From contig NZ_VILB01000026.1 in NCBI RefSeq assembly GCF_009712035.1, forward strand, positions 1-38,128: DNA of 38,128 bases. Reading direction: 5' to 3'. Under the pieces are notes generated by a model. The model had not been told where the DNA came from. It worked only from the letters and a program-made list of their open reading frames with translations, and searched no databases. This stretch comes from Anabaena sp. UHCC 0187. GTDB lineage: Bacteria > Cyanobacteriota > Cyanobacteriia > Cyanobacteriales > Nostocaceae. How positions within the stretch are numbered: the stretch's first letter is position 1; each line of letters begins with the position of its first letter. The position numbers were made by a program, and so were the translations under genes. Shown here in pieces: positions 9,376 through 17,325 of the stretch.

Positions 9376-12300
9376 TTATTTTGCCTTTGTGTCTAAAATT
9401 TTATTTGCCCCAACGTGATAATGCTCAATCTTAATTAACGCTTCCCAACCCAAGCGTACAGGGTCTTGAATAGTGTGAACCTCTGGAGATAAAGCACAAT
9501 TAAATACTACATATAACCAGTAATCCCTCTTCAATCTTTCCGCCGTTTTATATTCATTTGTCGTTAACGCTACCTCACCAACATTTGCCCTTCCTTTAAC
9601 TTCAATAAATCTGACAGCACTAGCTTTTAACGGATCTCCAGAATCAATTTGACGCGATATCAAATCAAACCCGCGATTCTCCTTCTCCACACTCACAACT
9701 TGCCATCCTCTAGCCTCCTCATAATCTATAACTGCCTGAATTGCTATTTTTTCAATTTCATCATTAGATACCATTGGCGCAATTTCTGGAGAACTTCTTT
9801 CAGGATGTGGTAATACCCAAGCACGTCCATAATGATGAATGTCGGTAATTGCACAACTCGCTTCTTGCTGCAATTCTTCCCGTCGTTGTTCTAACCTCCC
9901 ATTTAATTCAAATAATCGGTCTTCCAGTTGTTTAATGCGACCATCTAAACCCTGTTCTTTAGAACCAGATTCTTTCAGTTGCAACAACTCTATAAACTGA
10001 ATCTGTACCTTATCAATAATCACATTCAAACTAATTTCTATATGGTTAGAAATTGTTTCTACTTCCTTTTGTCGCTGTGTCCGAATTTCTGTTAAAAAGC
10101 TATTTAATTCCTGTTCAATTAAGGCTTGTTCTACCTGTTCTCGACTGGGTAAATTAGTATCATCTGGTAAATAATTAACTAAATTCCCATTGTCCCCAGC
10201 TTCCCCCTGCCTATCGGCAGACAGGGTAGATGTATGATTCTGAACAGTGGACTCTATACTCTTAGCAGGGAGTAAATCTAAAAATAAAGTTGGTTGGCGG
10301 ACAGTCATTGTTCCATCTAACTCTGTCTGCACTACATATAAACGTTCATGGAGTTTTCTACCCCGTCCATCAGTAATAGCAGATGAAAATATATCTAATC
10401 TAGCTGGTGATTTCCTATGCAAATCAAAGAATATCGCACCCCGACACAAATCTTCCTGTACCTGTGCAGAAACTTCATCCCGCACACATTCAAATAAGGG
10501 ATGTCCTGGCGTTACCCATTCCAACGTCGGATCATCCGTCAAGATATTTTTATCAAACGTAATCTTTTTATACTCTCGTCCCAACTTACCAAAGCGATTT
10601 TCTAACCTATCTCCCGTTCCCCATAGAGTCCGAGGAACACGCCCAATTCTATATATTTTCTTACCCTTAGCTGTTTCCTTTGGATGAATCCCCGCTATAT
10701 GTGCTGCTTGCACAAAGAAATCATGGATAACTTCAGGTACTAATCTCCGTTCCTTAGCTTCAGCAGATTTACCAATAATTTGTGATAAATTTAATTCCCG
10801 TTTAGCAAGTCCTTCTAAAGCCGAATCACTAATTTTACGAAAACGTTCTGTATCTACCTGTTCCACAATCCGATTGAGAATTACAGACTCAGTAAGGTTA
10901 TGAGCATACATATCCCGCATCATCCGTTCTAACTGATTAGCAGGGAAAATATCACCCAGTACATTAAATACTTTACCCGTCCTCTCTGGATCTAAATCCA
11001 TCTCAATAGCGCGAATCCTCTCAAACAGTTTCCATAACACCTTACCTTCGCTGGTGTTAATAGCTACAAAGTTAAAAATTAGACAATCCTTATCCTGTCC
11101 ATAGCGGTGAATCCTACCCATGCGCTGCTCTAACCGCACGGGATTCCAGGGAATGTCATAATTAATCATGAACCAGCAGAATTGTAAATTAATACCTTCA
11201 CCTGCTGCTTCTGTAGCTACTAAAACTTGACAATCTTCTCTAAATTCCCGTTCTGAATAAATCCGAGTATTGGGGGTATCTCTATCACCTATTTTCATTC
11301 CTCCATGAATTTGGGTAACAGTTAATCCCCATTCTCTTAATTTCCCAACCAAATAATCTAAGGTATCTTTATGCTCACTAAAGATGAGCATTTTCATCTT
11401 CGGATCTGCAAATATTCCCTCTTGAATAATTACTTCTTTCAGCTTGACTAATTTAGATTCAATTTCTCTCTTTTCTAATATCAGTGCTTGACTAATTAAT
11501 TCATTTAATTGCAAGATTTCTCTTTTCAAAGCAATCGGATCAACAGAAGCAACCACACCTTCTAAATCACCTATAATCTTTTGTTGTTCTATTTCAGTTA
11601 ATTCATCAAAATCTTCTGGTAGCTTCTTATTAATTTGCTCTTGACGATAGCTTTCTGGATCTTCTAAAATCCTCTGACGTTTATCGCGCATCCGTTCTAA
11701 ACTCCGGCGGACAGCGTAAATACTAGAAGCAAAGCGACGTTGTAACATCGCCATTGTAAAACCTAAAGCTCTACCTCTGGCTGTATCATCACTGGAGGCT
11801 TTAATTGATTGGTCTTCCACATAATCAGTCAGTGCATTATAAAATTCCAATTCTTCCGCATCAATTTGAAATTCAATAGTTTCAACTTTGCGATTAGTGA
11901 ATAATTTTTTCACAATTCCTGTTTCTTCAGGGAACGTAACAAGAGCTTCTTTAGTCCGACGCAGATAAAAAGGAGCATTATTCCGTTTCATTGCTTCTTC
12001 TAAACTGCTGACATCACCATAAACATCTTTATCTAATAATTCTAAAAATAAACAAAAGTTTTTTGGGTCGCCTTTATGGGGCGTAGCTGTCATTAATAAA
12101 TAGTGGTCGGTAATTTTAGAAAGTTCTTCACCGAGTTTATAAGCTAACGTTTTATTATCAGAACTGTAAGCACTCATTTTATGTGCTTCGTCTACAATAA
12201 TTAAATCCCAATTACTTCTTAATAAACTATCTTTTGCGTCTTCAATGCGAGAAACCCAAGACACGGAAGTGATAACTTGATTTTTTTCTTGCCAGGGATT

Positions 12301-12870
12301 AGAACCATAATTAGCGCGAAGGACATCTCCACGTACCACTTCAAATTCTTCTCGAAATTTGTCTTTGAGTTCTCGTTGCCATTGAAATGTTAGGTTAGCA
12401 GGGGTAATAATCAGGATGCGTTTAACTAATCCTCTAATTTTTAGTTCTTTAATTAATAATCCTGCCATGATGGTTTTCCCAGCACCAGGATCATCAGCAA
12501 GTAAAAACCGAATGCGAGGCTGTTTTAAAAAATACTCATAAACTGCTTCTAATTGATGGGGTAGGGGGTCTACTCGTGCGATCGCCAATGCGAAATAAGG
12601 ATCATATTCATAAGCTAACCCCAACCGCAAAGCTTCTACACCGAACCGAAAATACTGGGCGTTACCGTCAAAGGGTTCTTTTTCAGGTGAGGATTCTAAC
12701 TTTTCCAACTGTTGAGCATTGAGAATTGGTTGATAAGTATGATTGGTATTAATTCCAGTCCCAATGAGTTTTATCGAATCACCCATTGGTACAACTACCA
12801 ATACCTGTACAGGTTCGGGAAAGATTGAACCACGAACAATTACATTTGCTTTCAGTTGGTCTAGTTTCAA
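9376..12870 (-). CDS. SNF2-family helicase/translocase with C-terminal DUF3883-like domain
   Basis: 1164 residues starting at TTG (12870). An in-frame TAA lies just upstream and no ATG fits, so TTG with a GGTGA-like site is the likely start. Helicase motifs are intact: Walker A DDPGAGKT (126-133), DEAH (227-230), TATPHKG (261-267), ATEAAGEGINLQ (552-563) and QRMGRIHRYGQ (582-592). The SF2 core resembles RapA/DrmD-type SNF2 proteins. A long coiled-coil-like stretch (about 935-1020) precedes a C-terminal region with FDLISR and RFIEVKGR followed by LTTNEYKTAERLKRDYWLYVV, matching DUF3883, a domain with a PD-(D/E)XK-like look often found in restriction proteins. It follows the XRE gene by 53 bases and leads the effector genes. 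Likely role: ATP-driven DNA translocation or sensing in a defence complex. Confidence 0.92.
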   Translation of the reverse strand: MKLDQLKANVIVRGSIFPEPVQVLVVVPMGDSIKLIGTGINTNHTYQPILNAQQLEKLESSPEKEPFDGNAQYFRFGVEALRLGLAYEYDPYFALAIARVDPLPHQLEAVYEYFLKQPRIRFLLADDPGAGKTIMAGLLIKELKIRGLVKRILIITPANLTFQWQRELKDKFREEFEVVRGDVLRANYGSNPWQEKNQVITSVSWVSRIEDAKDSLLRSNWDLIIVDEAHKMSAYSSDNKTLAYKLGEELSKITDHYLLMTATPHKGDPKNFCLFLELLDKDVYGDVSSLEEAMKRNNAPFYLRRTKEALVTFPEETGIVKKLFTNRKVETIEFQIDAEELEFYNALTDYVEDQSIKASSDDTARGRALGFTMAMLQRRFASSIYAVRRSLERMRDKRQRILEDPESYRQEQINKKLPEDFDELTEIEQQKIIGDLEGVVASVDPIALKREILQLNELISQALILEKREIESKLVKLKEVIIQEGIFADPKMKMLIFSEHKDTLDYLVGKLREWGLTVTQIHGGMKIGDRDTPNTRIYSEREFREDCQVLVATEAAGEGINLQFCWFMINYDIPWNPVRLEQRMGRIHRYGQDKDCLIFNFVAINTSEGKVLWKLFERIRAIEMDLDPERTGKVFNVLGDIFPANQLERMMRDMYAHNLTESVILNRIVEQVDTERFRKISDSALEGLAKRELNLSQIIGKSAEAKERRLVPEVIHDFFVQAAHIAGIHPKETAKGKKIYRIGRVPRTLWGTGDRLENRFGKLGREYKKITFDKNILTDDPTLEWVTPGHPLFECVRDEVSAQVQEDLCRGAIFFDLHRKSPARLDIFSSAITDGRGRKLHERLYVVQTELDGTMTVRQPTLFLDLLPAKSIESTVQNHTSTLSADRQGEAGDNGNLVNYLPDDTNLPSREQVEQALIEQELNSFLTEIRTQRQKEVETISNHIEISLNVIIDKVQIQFIELLQLKESGSKEQGLDGRIKQLEDRLFELNGRLEQRREELQQEASCAITDIHHYGRAWVLPHPERSSPEIAPMVSNDEIEKIAIQAVIDYEEARGWQVVSVEKENRGFDLISRQIDSGDPLKASAVRFIEVKGRANVGEVALTTNEYKTAERLKRDYWLYVVFNCALSPEVHTIQDPVRLGWEALIKIEHYHVGANKILDTKAK
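10205..10226. repeat. Small hairpin sequence inside the helicase coding region
   Basis: Nested inverted repeats CTGCC-TATC-GGCAG (10207-10220) and CCCTG...CAGGG (outer arms 10205-10209 and 10222-10226) sit in frame within the helicase gene and encode a polar linker (LSADRQGEAGD) before the coiled-coil part. Such REP-like hairpins are usually intergenic in these genomes, so an in-frame insertion into a tolerant linker is likely. The length is short, so chance cannot be excluded. Confidence 0.4.
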
Positions 12871-12923
12871 ACTGTCACCATCACTTTAGAATATGCCTCT
12901 CTAACTCATTTAATTGCCGAATA

Positions 12924-13214
12924 CTAGGGAATAGAGAAATATTTTGCCAATAACTCTTGACCCTGTTCCCCCACTTCCCCAAGCTTCTGCCCAATAAGCT
13001 GCATGGCAATTGGTGAGGGCTGCGATCGCTCATTTTCCCAACGGTTAATAGTGCCATAGGTAACACCTAGATAAGCGCCAAACTGTTCTTGAGTAAGTCC
13101 AGTCAACAGGCGAAAATCCCGAATTAGCCCCCCAATTTCGGTTTTTTTGACCAGCAATGGTCTTTTTAACATCTGGTTCATGCCTGATGTAACGAGTAAT
13201 ATGTCTTTTGACAT
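12924..13214 (-). CDS. XRE-family (Cro/CI-type) helix-turn-helix regulator, operon gene 1
   Basis: 96 residues from the ATG at 13214; an ATG at 13181 (MNQMLKRP...) with TCAGG in front is an equally reasonable start. The HTH is clear: IGGLIRDFRLLTGLTQEQFG, then AYLGVTYGTINRWENERSQP, which is the Cro/CI recognition-helix pattern, followed by PSPIAMQLIGQKL. There is no ligand or enzymatic domain. It lies 53 bases upstream of the helicase in the same direction and presumably controls the whole operon, as small HTH regulators do in other defence operons. A palindrome ATGTC-TTTT-GACAT at 13201-13214 would be its own operator, particularly if translation begins at 13181. Its 5' part and upstream region exist as a decayed second copy at about 15345-15595. 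A HIP1 site lies within the gene. Confidence 0.9.
   Translation of the reverse strand: MSKDILLVTSGMNQMLKRPLLVKKTEIGGLIRDFRLLTGLTQEQFGAYLGVTYGTINRWENERSQPSPIAMQLIGQKLGEVGEQGQELLAKYFSIP
13201..13214. promoter_or_regulatory. Candidate operator palindrome of the XRE regulator
   Basis: Perfect inverted repeat ATGTC-TTTT-GACAT. It overlaps the upstream candidate start codon of the XRE gene and is 20-33 bases upstream of the alternative start at 13181. The same 14 bases are unchanged in the decayed copy at 15449-15462, even though the coding part there has frameshifts. Autoregulation is inferred. Confidence 0.5.
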
Positions 13215-13247
13215 AATAAGCACATTTAAAAATAAAAGCAATAGCAA

Positions 13248-13432
13248 AAACAGCTAAATTCAGGAAAATTTACTGATTTTTTGTTTTTACTGATTTTTGA
13301 ACTGTATAAAGTCGAAATAAGCACCAAGTAAATCCATTGTCATCTGCCAAAAGTTAGATATTGAAACAGAAATATTGATAAACTTAAGACTTTATACCAT
13401 GATGAAAATTGTCTTCTATATCTACACTCGTA
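13248..13432. other. Promoter-bearing intergenic region of the XRE-helicase operon
   Basis: This AT-rich stretch lies between the WD40-like gene stop and the XRE gene and must contain the operon promoter on the minus strand. Most of it (to about 13370) is copied at 15470-15595. I see no convincing -35/-10 pair of the E. coli type and no strong terminator for the WD40-like gene upstream. Confidence 0.45.
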
Positions 13433-14512
13433 TCATTTAAGAGTTATAATTTTTATTTCTTCCTTACTTCCCATAATTAATTTTTTACTATCTTTTGTAA
13501 ATCCTCTGATGGTAAGGCTTGGTAAAAAATGTTGAGAACGAGAATTAGGAAATGGATAAGATTTAAACAACAACTTACCGCTACTTAAATCTATAATTCC
13601 CAAATTGCTAGACTCACCAATATCTGGTTCAAAAGTGTAAGCTATTAGCTTGTTATTTGGACTGATAGCTAAAGATGATATTTTTGAAGACTGTTGTTTT
13701 GAATACTTTTCTGTGGCTGTTAAAACTATACTTTTGATGAGTTTACCTGTACTCACATTCCATAATTTTATAGTTTTATCTCTTAGTAATGAATCGCCTC
13801 CCCAGGAGTTAACATATGCTCCAGCTATAATTCGACTATCATCTGATATATCAATTATGTTTGCTTCCAAACGGGAAATTAATTTTTCTTTTTGTAAGTT
13901 AAAAATAATACTATTATCACGGTCAATCAAAAATTTGCCATCATGGGTAATTATTAAGTGATTTAGATAGAGTTCGTTTTCCCTGTATGACTTATTCACT
14001 TCACTCCATTTAAACAAAATATTAGGTACGTTAACACCTGTTTCAATATTATTTGCATCTGAAGAATAAACTGCATCCCTATCAAAGTAGTACACTGTTT
14101 TACCATCAGGATGAATAGCACTGACTCTGATTTTAATCTCTTTTTTCGCTCCTGTAGATGTATCCCAAATAAAACCTTCTTTACTGCTATTTAAGAAAAT
14201 ATTAGTGTTGTCAGGACTAATAATAGACGATTGATATCGTTGTAGTACATCTCTATTTTTAAAAGCACTTATAACTTTAAAAGTTGATAAATCTAACAAG
14301 GTAACTGGTTGGCCAAAGTCATTAATATCAGCCTTATTATAACAAACTAAAGTTGTTCTATCAAAACTCATATTTCCTCTATCGCAGGGAACTTTTAAAG
14401 TTTGGACAGAACTTACAATATTTGCTTGAGCGGCAAATCCATAATTTGATGAACCAATAATAAATAGAGTAGTGAATATAGACACTAATATTTTTCTAAC
14501 GTTCAATTTCAT
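13433..14512 (-). CDS. Secreted WD40/beta-propeller-like protein
   Basis: 359 residues. The ATG at 14512 is preceded by GGAG. A signal peptide is clear (MKLNVRKILVSIFTTLFIIG, processing likely near GFAAQA, residue 29). The mature part has degenerate propeller blades, for example VTLLDLSTFKVISAF, FIWDTSTGAKKEI, IKLWNVSTGKLIKSI and LGIIDLSSGKLLFKS, alternating with turn segments such as SPDNTN, HPDGKT, SPNNKL. It is the same kind of protein as the one at 1-919, but the two are only distantly alike. Function unknown: probably a periplasmic or extracellular scaffold. It lies between the XRE gene and the secreted 168-residue gene, inside the interval bounded by the XRE duplication. Confidence 0.78.
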   Translation of the reverse strand: MKLNVRKILVSIFTTLFIIGSSNYGFAAQANIVSSVQTLKVPCDRGNMSFDRTTLVCYNKADINDFGQPVTLLDLSTFKVISAFKNRDVLQRYQSSIISPDNTNIFLNSSKEGFIWDTSTGAKKEIKIRVSAIHPDGKTVYYFDRDAVYSSDANNIETGVNVPNILFKWSEVNKSYRENELYLNHLIITHDGKFLIDRDNSIIFNLQKEKLISRLEANIIDISDDSRIIAGAYVNSWGGDSLLRDKTIKLWNVSTGKLIKSIVLTATEKYSKQQSSKISSLAISPNNKLIAYTFEPDIGESSNLGIIDLSSGKLLFKSYPFPNSRSQHFLPSLTIRGFTKDSKKLIMGSKEEIKIITLK

Positions 14513-14638
14513 AGCCCAACTTCTCCAATTTCAAATCATCAATTAAATAAATTATTGTTGCAAAAAGATTAAGGACTTAGATGTTTAAAGCCCAATTAAA
14601 TATCTAACTTGAAAATAGACCAGACAAACATATTAATT

Positions 14639-15145
14639 TTATAGCAGTGATGCTTCAATAAAACTAACTAACTTACATCCTTCGGACTGATAAACACATG
14701 AAACTTCAATTGCTACACTTCTAGTATTTTTAAGTTCTAAAGATATGTTATCAATTTGTCCTTCTGTAATACTTCTAGTAGCAGCTTCTTTTCCATCTAA
14801 ATAGACATTTACTTTAGTTGGACTGGGACCATAAGAACCCGTAATCGTAGTCTCTCCATCAGCTATTCCAAATTTGATGTTAAGAGTTTTGAATTTAGAA
14901 AATTTATCCGATTTAATTTTGCAAGTTAATAATGAACCCTCATTAGTTCTAAACACAGAATCATAAAACTCTCTACCTATAGATACTTGCTTAGTATCTT
15001 CATAAAAAGTACCTTTTTTTACACATATAGTTGATAACAACGGGACTTTCCGTTGAGCTTGAGCAGGCTCAACTGCAAAATAACCTAAACTGTAAAATAA
15101 AAATAGAGGAATTGACAAGTATGGCGAGAATACTACTGTTTTCAT
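14639..15145 (-). CDS. Secreted protein, possibly NPCBM-like carbohydrate-binding fold
   Basis: 168 residues with a signal peptide (MKTVVFSPYLSIPLFLFYSL, cleavage likely after EPAQA near residue 30). The mature sequence is beta-rich. FKTLNIKFGIADGETT, followed by TKVNVYLDGKEAATRSITEG and then ISLELKNTRSVAIEVSC, follows the order seen in NPCBM/NEW2-type modules (a GIDD-like loop, a FxVYxDGK strand, a final strand with an L-x-L pattern). That resemblance is by eye, so the name is tentative. Two Cys near the C-terminus (VSCVYQSEGCKL) may form a disulphide. The gene starts only 35 bases from a MITE at 15180-15313, so its promoter may have been replaced or altered by that insertion. Confidence 0.6.
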   Translation of the reverse strand: MKTVVFSPYLSIPLFLFYSLGYFAVEPAQAQRKVPLLSTICVKKGTFYEDTKQVSIGREFYDSVFRTNEGSLLTCKIKSDKFSKFKTLNIKFGIADGETTITGSYGPSPTKVNVYLDGKEAATRSITEGQIDNISLELKNTRSVAIEVSCVYQSEGCKLVSFIEASLL

Positions 15146-15179
15146 TATCTAATCCAGATCCTTAAATATGGAATGTTGT

Positions 15180-15313
15180 CAGGGCTGTTTCATTCTAAAT
15201 TTTGACATTTTATGTATTGACGAGAATACGTCGTTTTAGGCTTCAGGGGTTTTATCTGAAAACGGCTAAGAATACCTAAATTCGGTGCTGAAATCTAGAA
15301 TGAAATAACCCTG
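15180..15313. mobile_element. 134-bp MITE with 23-bp terminal inverted repeats and target duplication
   Basis: Left end 15180-15202 and right end 15291-15313 are inverted repeats matching at 20 of 23 positions; both begin CAGGG and share TTTCATTCTA. The element is flanked by near-identical direct repeats, GGAATGTTGT at 15170-15179 and GAAATGTTGT at 15314-15323 (9 of 10 bases). Long direct repeats of this size are seen with IS4-type elements, so it may be mobilised by such a transposase elsewhere in the genome. There is no coding capacity. It sits just upstream of the secreted gene ending at 15145. Confidence 0.85.
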
Positions 15314-15344
15314 GAAATGTTGTAAGAAGATTACAAAAAATCAA

Positions 15345-15595
15345 GTGCAGGCGGAACTCCCGAATTAGCCCCCCCCAATTTCGGGTTGTTTGACCACCAA
15401 TGGTCTTTTTAACAAACATCTGGTTCAGTGCCTGATGTAACAAGTATTATGTCTTTTGACATAATAAGCACATTTAAAAATAAAAGCAATAGCAAAAACC
15501 GCCAAATTCAGGATTTTTTGCTGATTTTTTATTCTAATTTGTTTTTAACTTGTATAAAATAAAAAAAAATCACTAAGTAAAAGTCCTATGTTTGC
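15345..15595 (-). pseudogene. Decayed duplicate of the XRE regulator's 5' end and promoter
   Basis: This stretch aligns base by base, with small gaps, to about 13104-13370. It includes the first third of the XRE coding sequence and the upstream region. Its ATG at 15462 gives MSKDIILVTSG, then small insertions shift the frame and a TAA stops it after 17 codons (stop at 15409-15411). Similarity ends near 15345, before the HTH recognition helix, so no regulator can be made. The palindrome ATGTCTTTTGACAT is preserved at 15449-15462. The copy therefore could still bind the regulator, or it is just the scar of a duplication. Same orientation as the parent. Confidence 0.85.
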
Positions 15596-15643
15596 AACAG
15601 AAATTATCCCCTGACCTGAAAAATCGGCAGAAAACTTGATTTC

Positions 15644-15763
15644 TCAATCAGGGTAGAGGAGATTAGCATTTATATTTTCGGTGCTTTGACTCAAACCTAA
15701 TTTAAAGTATTGAATAATATAAATATAGGCAGAAACAATACAGTAAATAACCAGTAATGTCAT
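15644..15763 (-). CDS. Possible very small membrane protein (doubtful)
   Basis: A 39-residue frame from an ATG at 15763 (MTLLVIYCIVSAYIYIIQYF...) forms one hydrophobic segment followed by a polar tail. It begins 10 bases after the recombinase stop in the same direction. No ribosome binding site is evident. Starting further upstream (15835) would overlap the recombinase in another frame. It may be a chance open frame in AT-rich DNA. Confidence 0.25.
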   Translation of the reverse strand: MTLLVIYCIVSAYIYIIQYFKLGLSQSTENINANLLYPD

Positions 15764-15773
15764 AAAAATTAAT

Positions 15774-16739
15774 TTAAACCAAATCTTCCAATAAAGCTGT
15801 AATTTTCCCCTGGGCTTTAGTGCGGTTGTCATCATAAATCATTAAAGTATTTAGATTGGCATGACGACTCAACTTCTGCACACTTCTAACATCCCCACCA
15901 CTAGCATCCAACGCCGCAGTTACCGACGAGTGCCTAATTTTATGGGGGCTAACAGTTTTGGAAATCCCCGCCACACTAGCAATCTTGACCACAATCTTGC
16001 GAATTCCATCCCCCGTCAGCCGATGTCCGTAGTGAGGTCGCAGGGAAATAAACAACGGTTCCTTGATATCTAATTCCTTCCTCTCCCACAACCAATCTTG
16101 CAGAGCCTTGCAAGTTTTGGGATGCAAATCAACATTTTCCTTCTGCGTCCCCTTACCCTTACCCAAGATACTCAAAGTCCGTAATTCTAAATCCAAATCC
16201 TCAATATTACAGTGAGAAATTTCCTCCCGGCGCAGCGCATTAGCCCATAACAGTCGCAGCAGGGCATAATCCCGTTTTCCTTTAATTGTTTCCTGGTTTG
16301 GCACTAATAGCATTTTTCTAAAAGCTTCAGGAGTAATACCAGACGTATCTCGGTAAGGTTGAATTTTCTCACTCTTAATATCAGTTAAAGTCCAGTCACA
16401 CTTACCCACCTTATAAGCGTAGTTAACTAACGCCTTAATTGCAGCCAAGCGGCGGTTAACAGTTGCTTCCTTCAAACCCTGGTCAACTAACTCCGCCTTG
16501 TACCGCAAAACCAAAGTCACAGCCGAGTACCTATCCATTTGTAGAAACTGCCCCACCAAAAGAGGTGTTGGTTCCTGACCGCACACAGACAGGAAAAATT
16601 TATTTAAATCTTTAGCATATTCATGACGGGTATTTTTATTGCGCTTGCCCACCAACAATTCTGCCAACAAATCGCGTTCAGCGGTAATGGCAAAGGGATT
16701 GACCTGGGCGAGTGAATTTAACTCTGGGGGGGGCTGCAT
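15774..16739 (-). CDS. Tyrosine recombinase / XerC-like integrase
   Basis: 321 residues. The N-terminal SAM-like core-binding domain (about 20-115: KNTRHEYAKDLNKFFLSVCG) is followed by the catalytic domain with the complete signature: R170 (ANALRREEISHCNIEDLDL), a Lys in the ILGKGKGTQK hairpin (about 193-197), H266-K-I-R269-H (SPHKIRHSS), H293 (LSRHANLNTLMIY) and the nucleophile Y302. The size and layout match single-domain Xer-type recombinases that resolve or integrate plasmids and other elements, rather than large phage integrases with arm-binding domains. A dif-like inverted repeat with a 6-bp spacer lies directly in front of the start codon (16745-16768) and could be its own recombination or regulatory site. 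It borders the region of transposon relics. Confidence 0.92.
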   Translation of the reverse strand: MQPPPELNSLAQVNPFAITAERDLLAELLVGKRNKNTRHEYAKDLNKFFLSVCGQEPTPLLVGQFLQMDRYSAVTLVLRYKAELVDQGLKEATVNRRLAAIKALVNYAYKVGKCDWTLTDIKSEKIQPYRDTSGITPEAFRKMLLVPNQETIKGKRDYALLRLLWANALRREEISHCNIEDLDLELRTLSILGKGKGTQKENVDLHPKTCKALQDWLWERKELDIKEPLFISLRPHYGHRLTGDGIRKIVVKIASVAGISKTVSPHKIRHSSVTAALDASGGDVRSVQKLSRHANLNTLMIYDDNRTKAQGKITALLEDLV

Positions 16740-16744
16740 ACAAC

Positions 16745-16768
16745 TATCGAAAACATCTCTTTTCGATA
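16745..16768. promoter_or_regulatory. dif-like inverted repeat before the recombinase gene
   Basis: TATCGAAAA at 16745-16753 and TTTTCGATA at 16760-16768 are perfect 9-bp arms around a 6-bp spacer (CATCTC). The nearest arm is five bases from the start codon (16737-16739). A 6-bp centre between inverted arms is the architecture of XerC/XerD dif and of other tyrosine-recombinase core sites. It could instead be an operator or an mRNA hairpin affecting translation. The remainder of 16769-16938 shows no gene or clear signal. Confidence 0.55.
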
Positions 16769-16991
16769 ATTACTTTAGCATTGATCTACCCCACCTGACC
16801 AAAATTCCAGTACCGAACCAGCCCCCAGTGAAAAATTACTGCTGCTTAACACTAATCTTGAGGTGGAATGGTACGCTGCTTTGTGGAAAATCGTTGAGGT
16901 AGCAAGCAAGGGTGCTTCCACTCTTGATGACAAAATACTGTCGGTTCGCGGACTAATTGAAAAATTTTGAACGGATTTATAGGGGTTCTAG

Positions 16992-17126
16992 TGTCGGTTC
17001 GCACATAAGATGAAATTTAAACAACGAAGTTATAGGGGTTTGGGGCATCGAGATTCGCGCATAAAATGAAATCGGTTGTGAGGCAAGGGTTTGAGCCAAA
17101 TAGTCAATTCGCAGATAAAGTGAATT
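16992..17126 (+). repeat. Left cluster of the 19-bp repeat (inner three copies)
   Basis: Copies at 16998, 17054 and 17108 each read TTCGC-x-x-ATAA-x-x-TGAA. The copy at 16998 also repeats the terminal TGTCGG (16992-16997) seen at the outermost end. A TTATAGGGGTT segment follows the first two units (16977-16987 and 17030-17040), so a unit of roughly 53-60 bp has been multiplied. Confidence 0.85.
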
Positions 17127-17325
17127 TTTCTGCTTTGATTTAACAACAGCCTGAATGCTTTTAAAAACGTACTTTTCAAGTGCGATCACCCGGTCTATGA
17201 AATTGCTAATACACTCTAGATAAGAAGGTAGCCAAGTAGCTTTTGTACGTAAAATTTAGGTTATTAGGTATAAAGCACTATCACTATTACAAGAAATACT
17301 GTGAATTTCTTTGATCAGATGCAAA

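Noticed and set aside
12881-13066. 61-residue frame downstream of the XRE start
   Set aside because: It overlaps the XRE helix-turn-helix coding sequence in another frame and has no recognisable content.
2169-13214. Classifying the operon as DISARM
   Set aside because: It has an SNF2 helicase and an adenine methylase as class 1 DISARM does, but no DrmA, DrmB or DrmC (phospholipase D) genes are adjacent. The DUF1998-bearing helicase at 30656 is a single MrfA-type protein far away.
16977-17189. 70-residue minus-strand frame within the repeat element
   Set aside because: It runs through the repeat cluster and its sequence follows from the repeats. No start signal.
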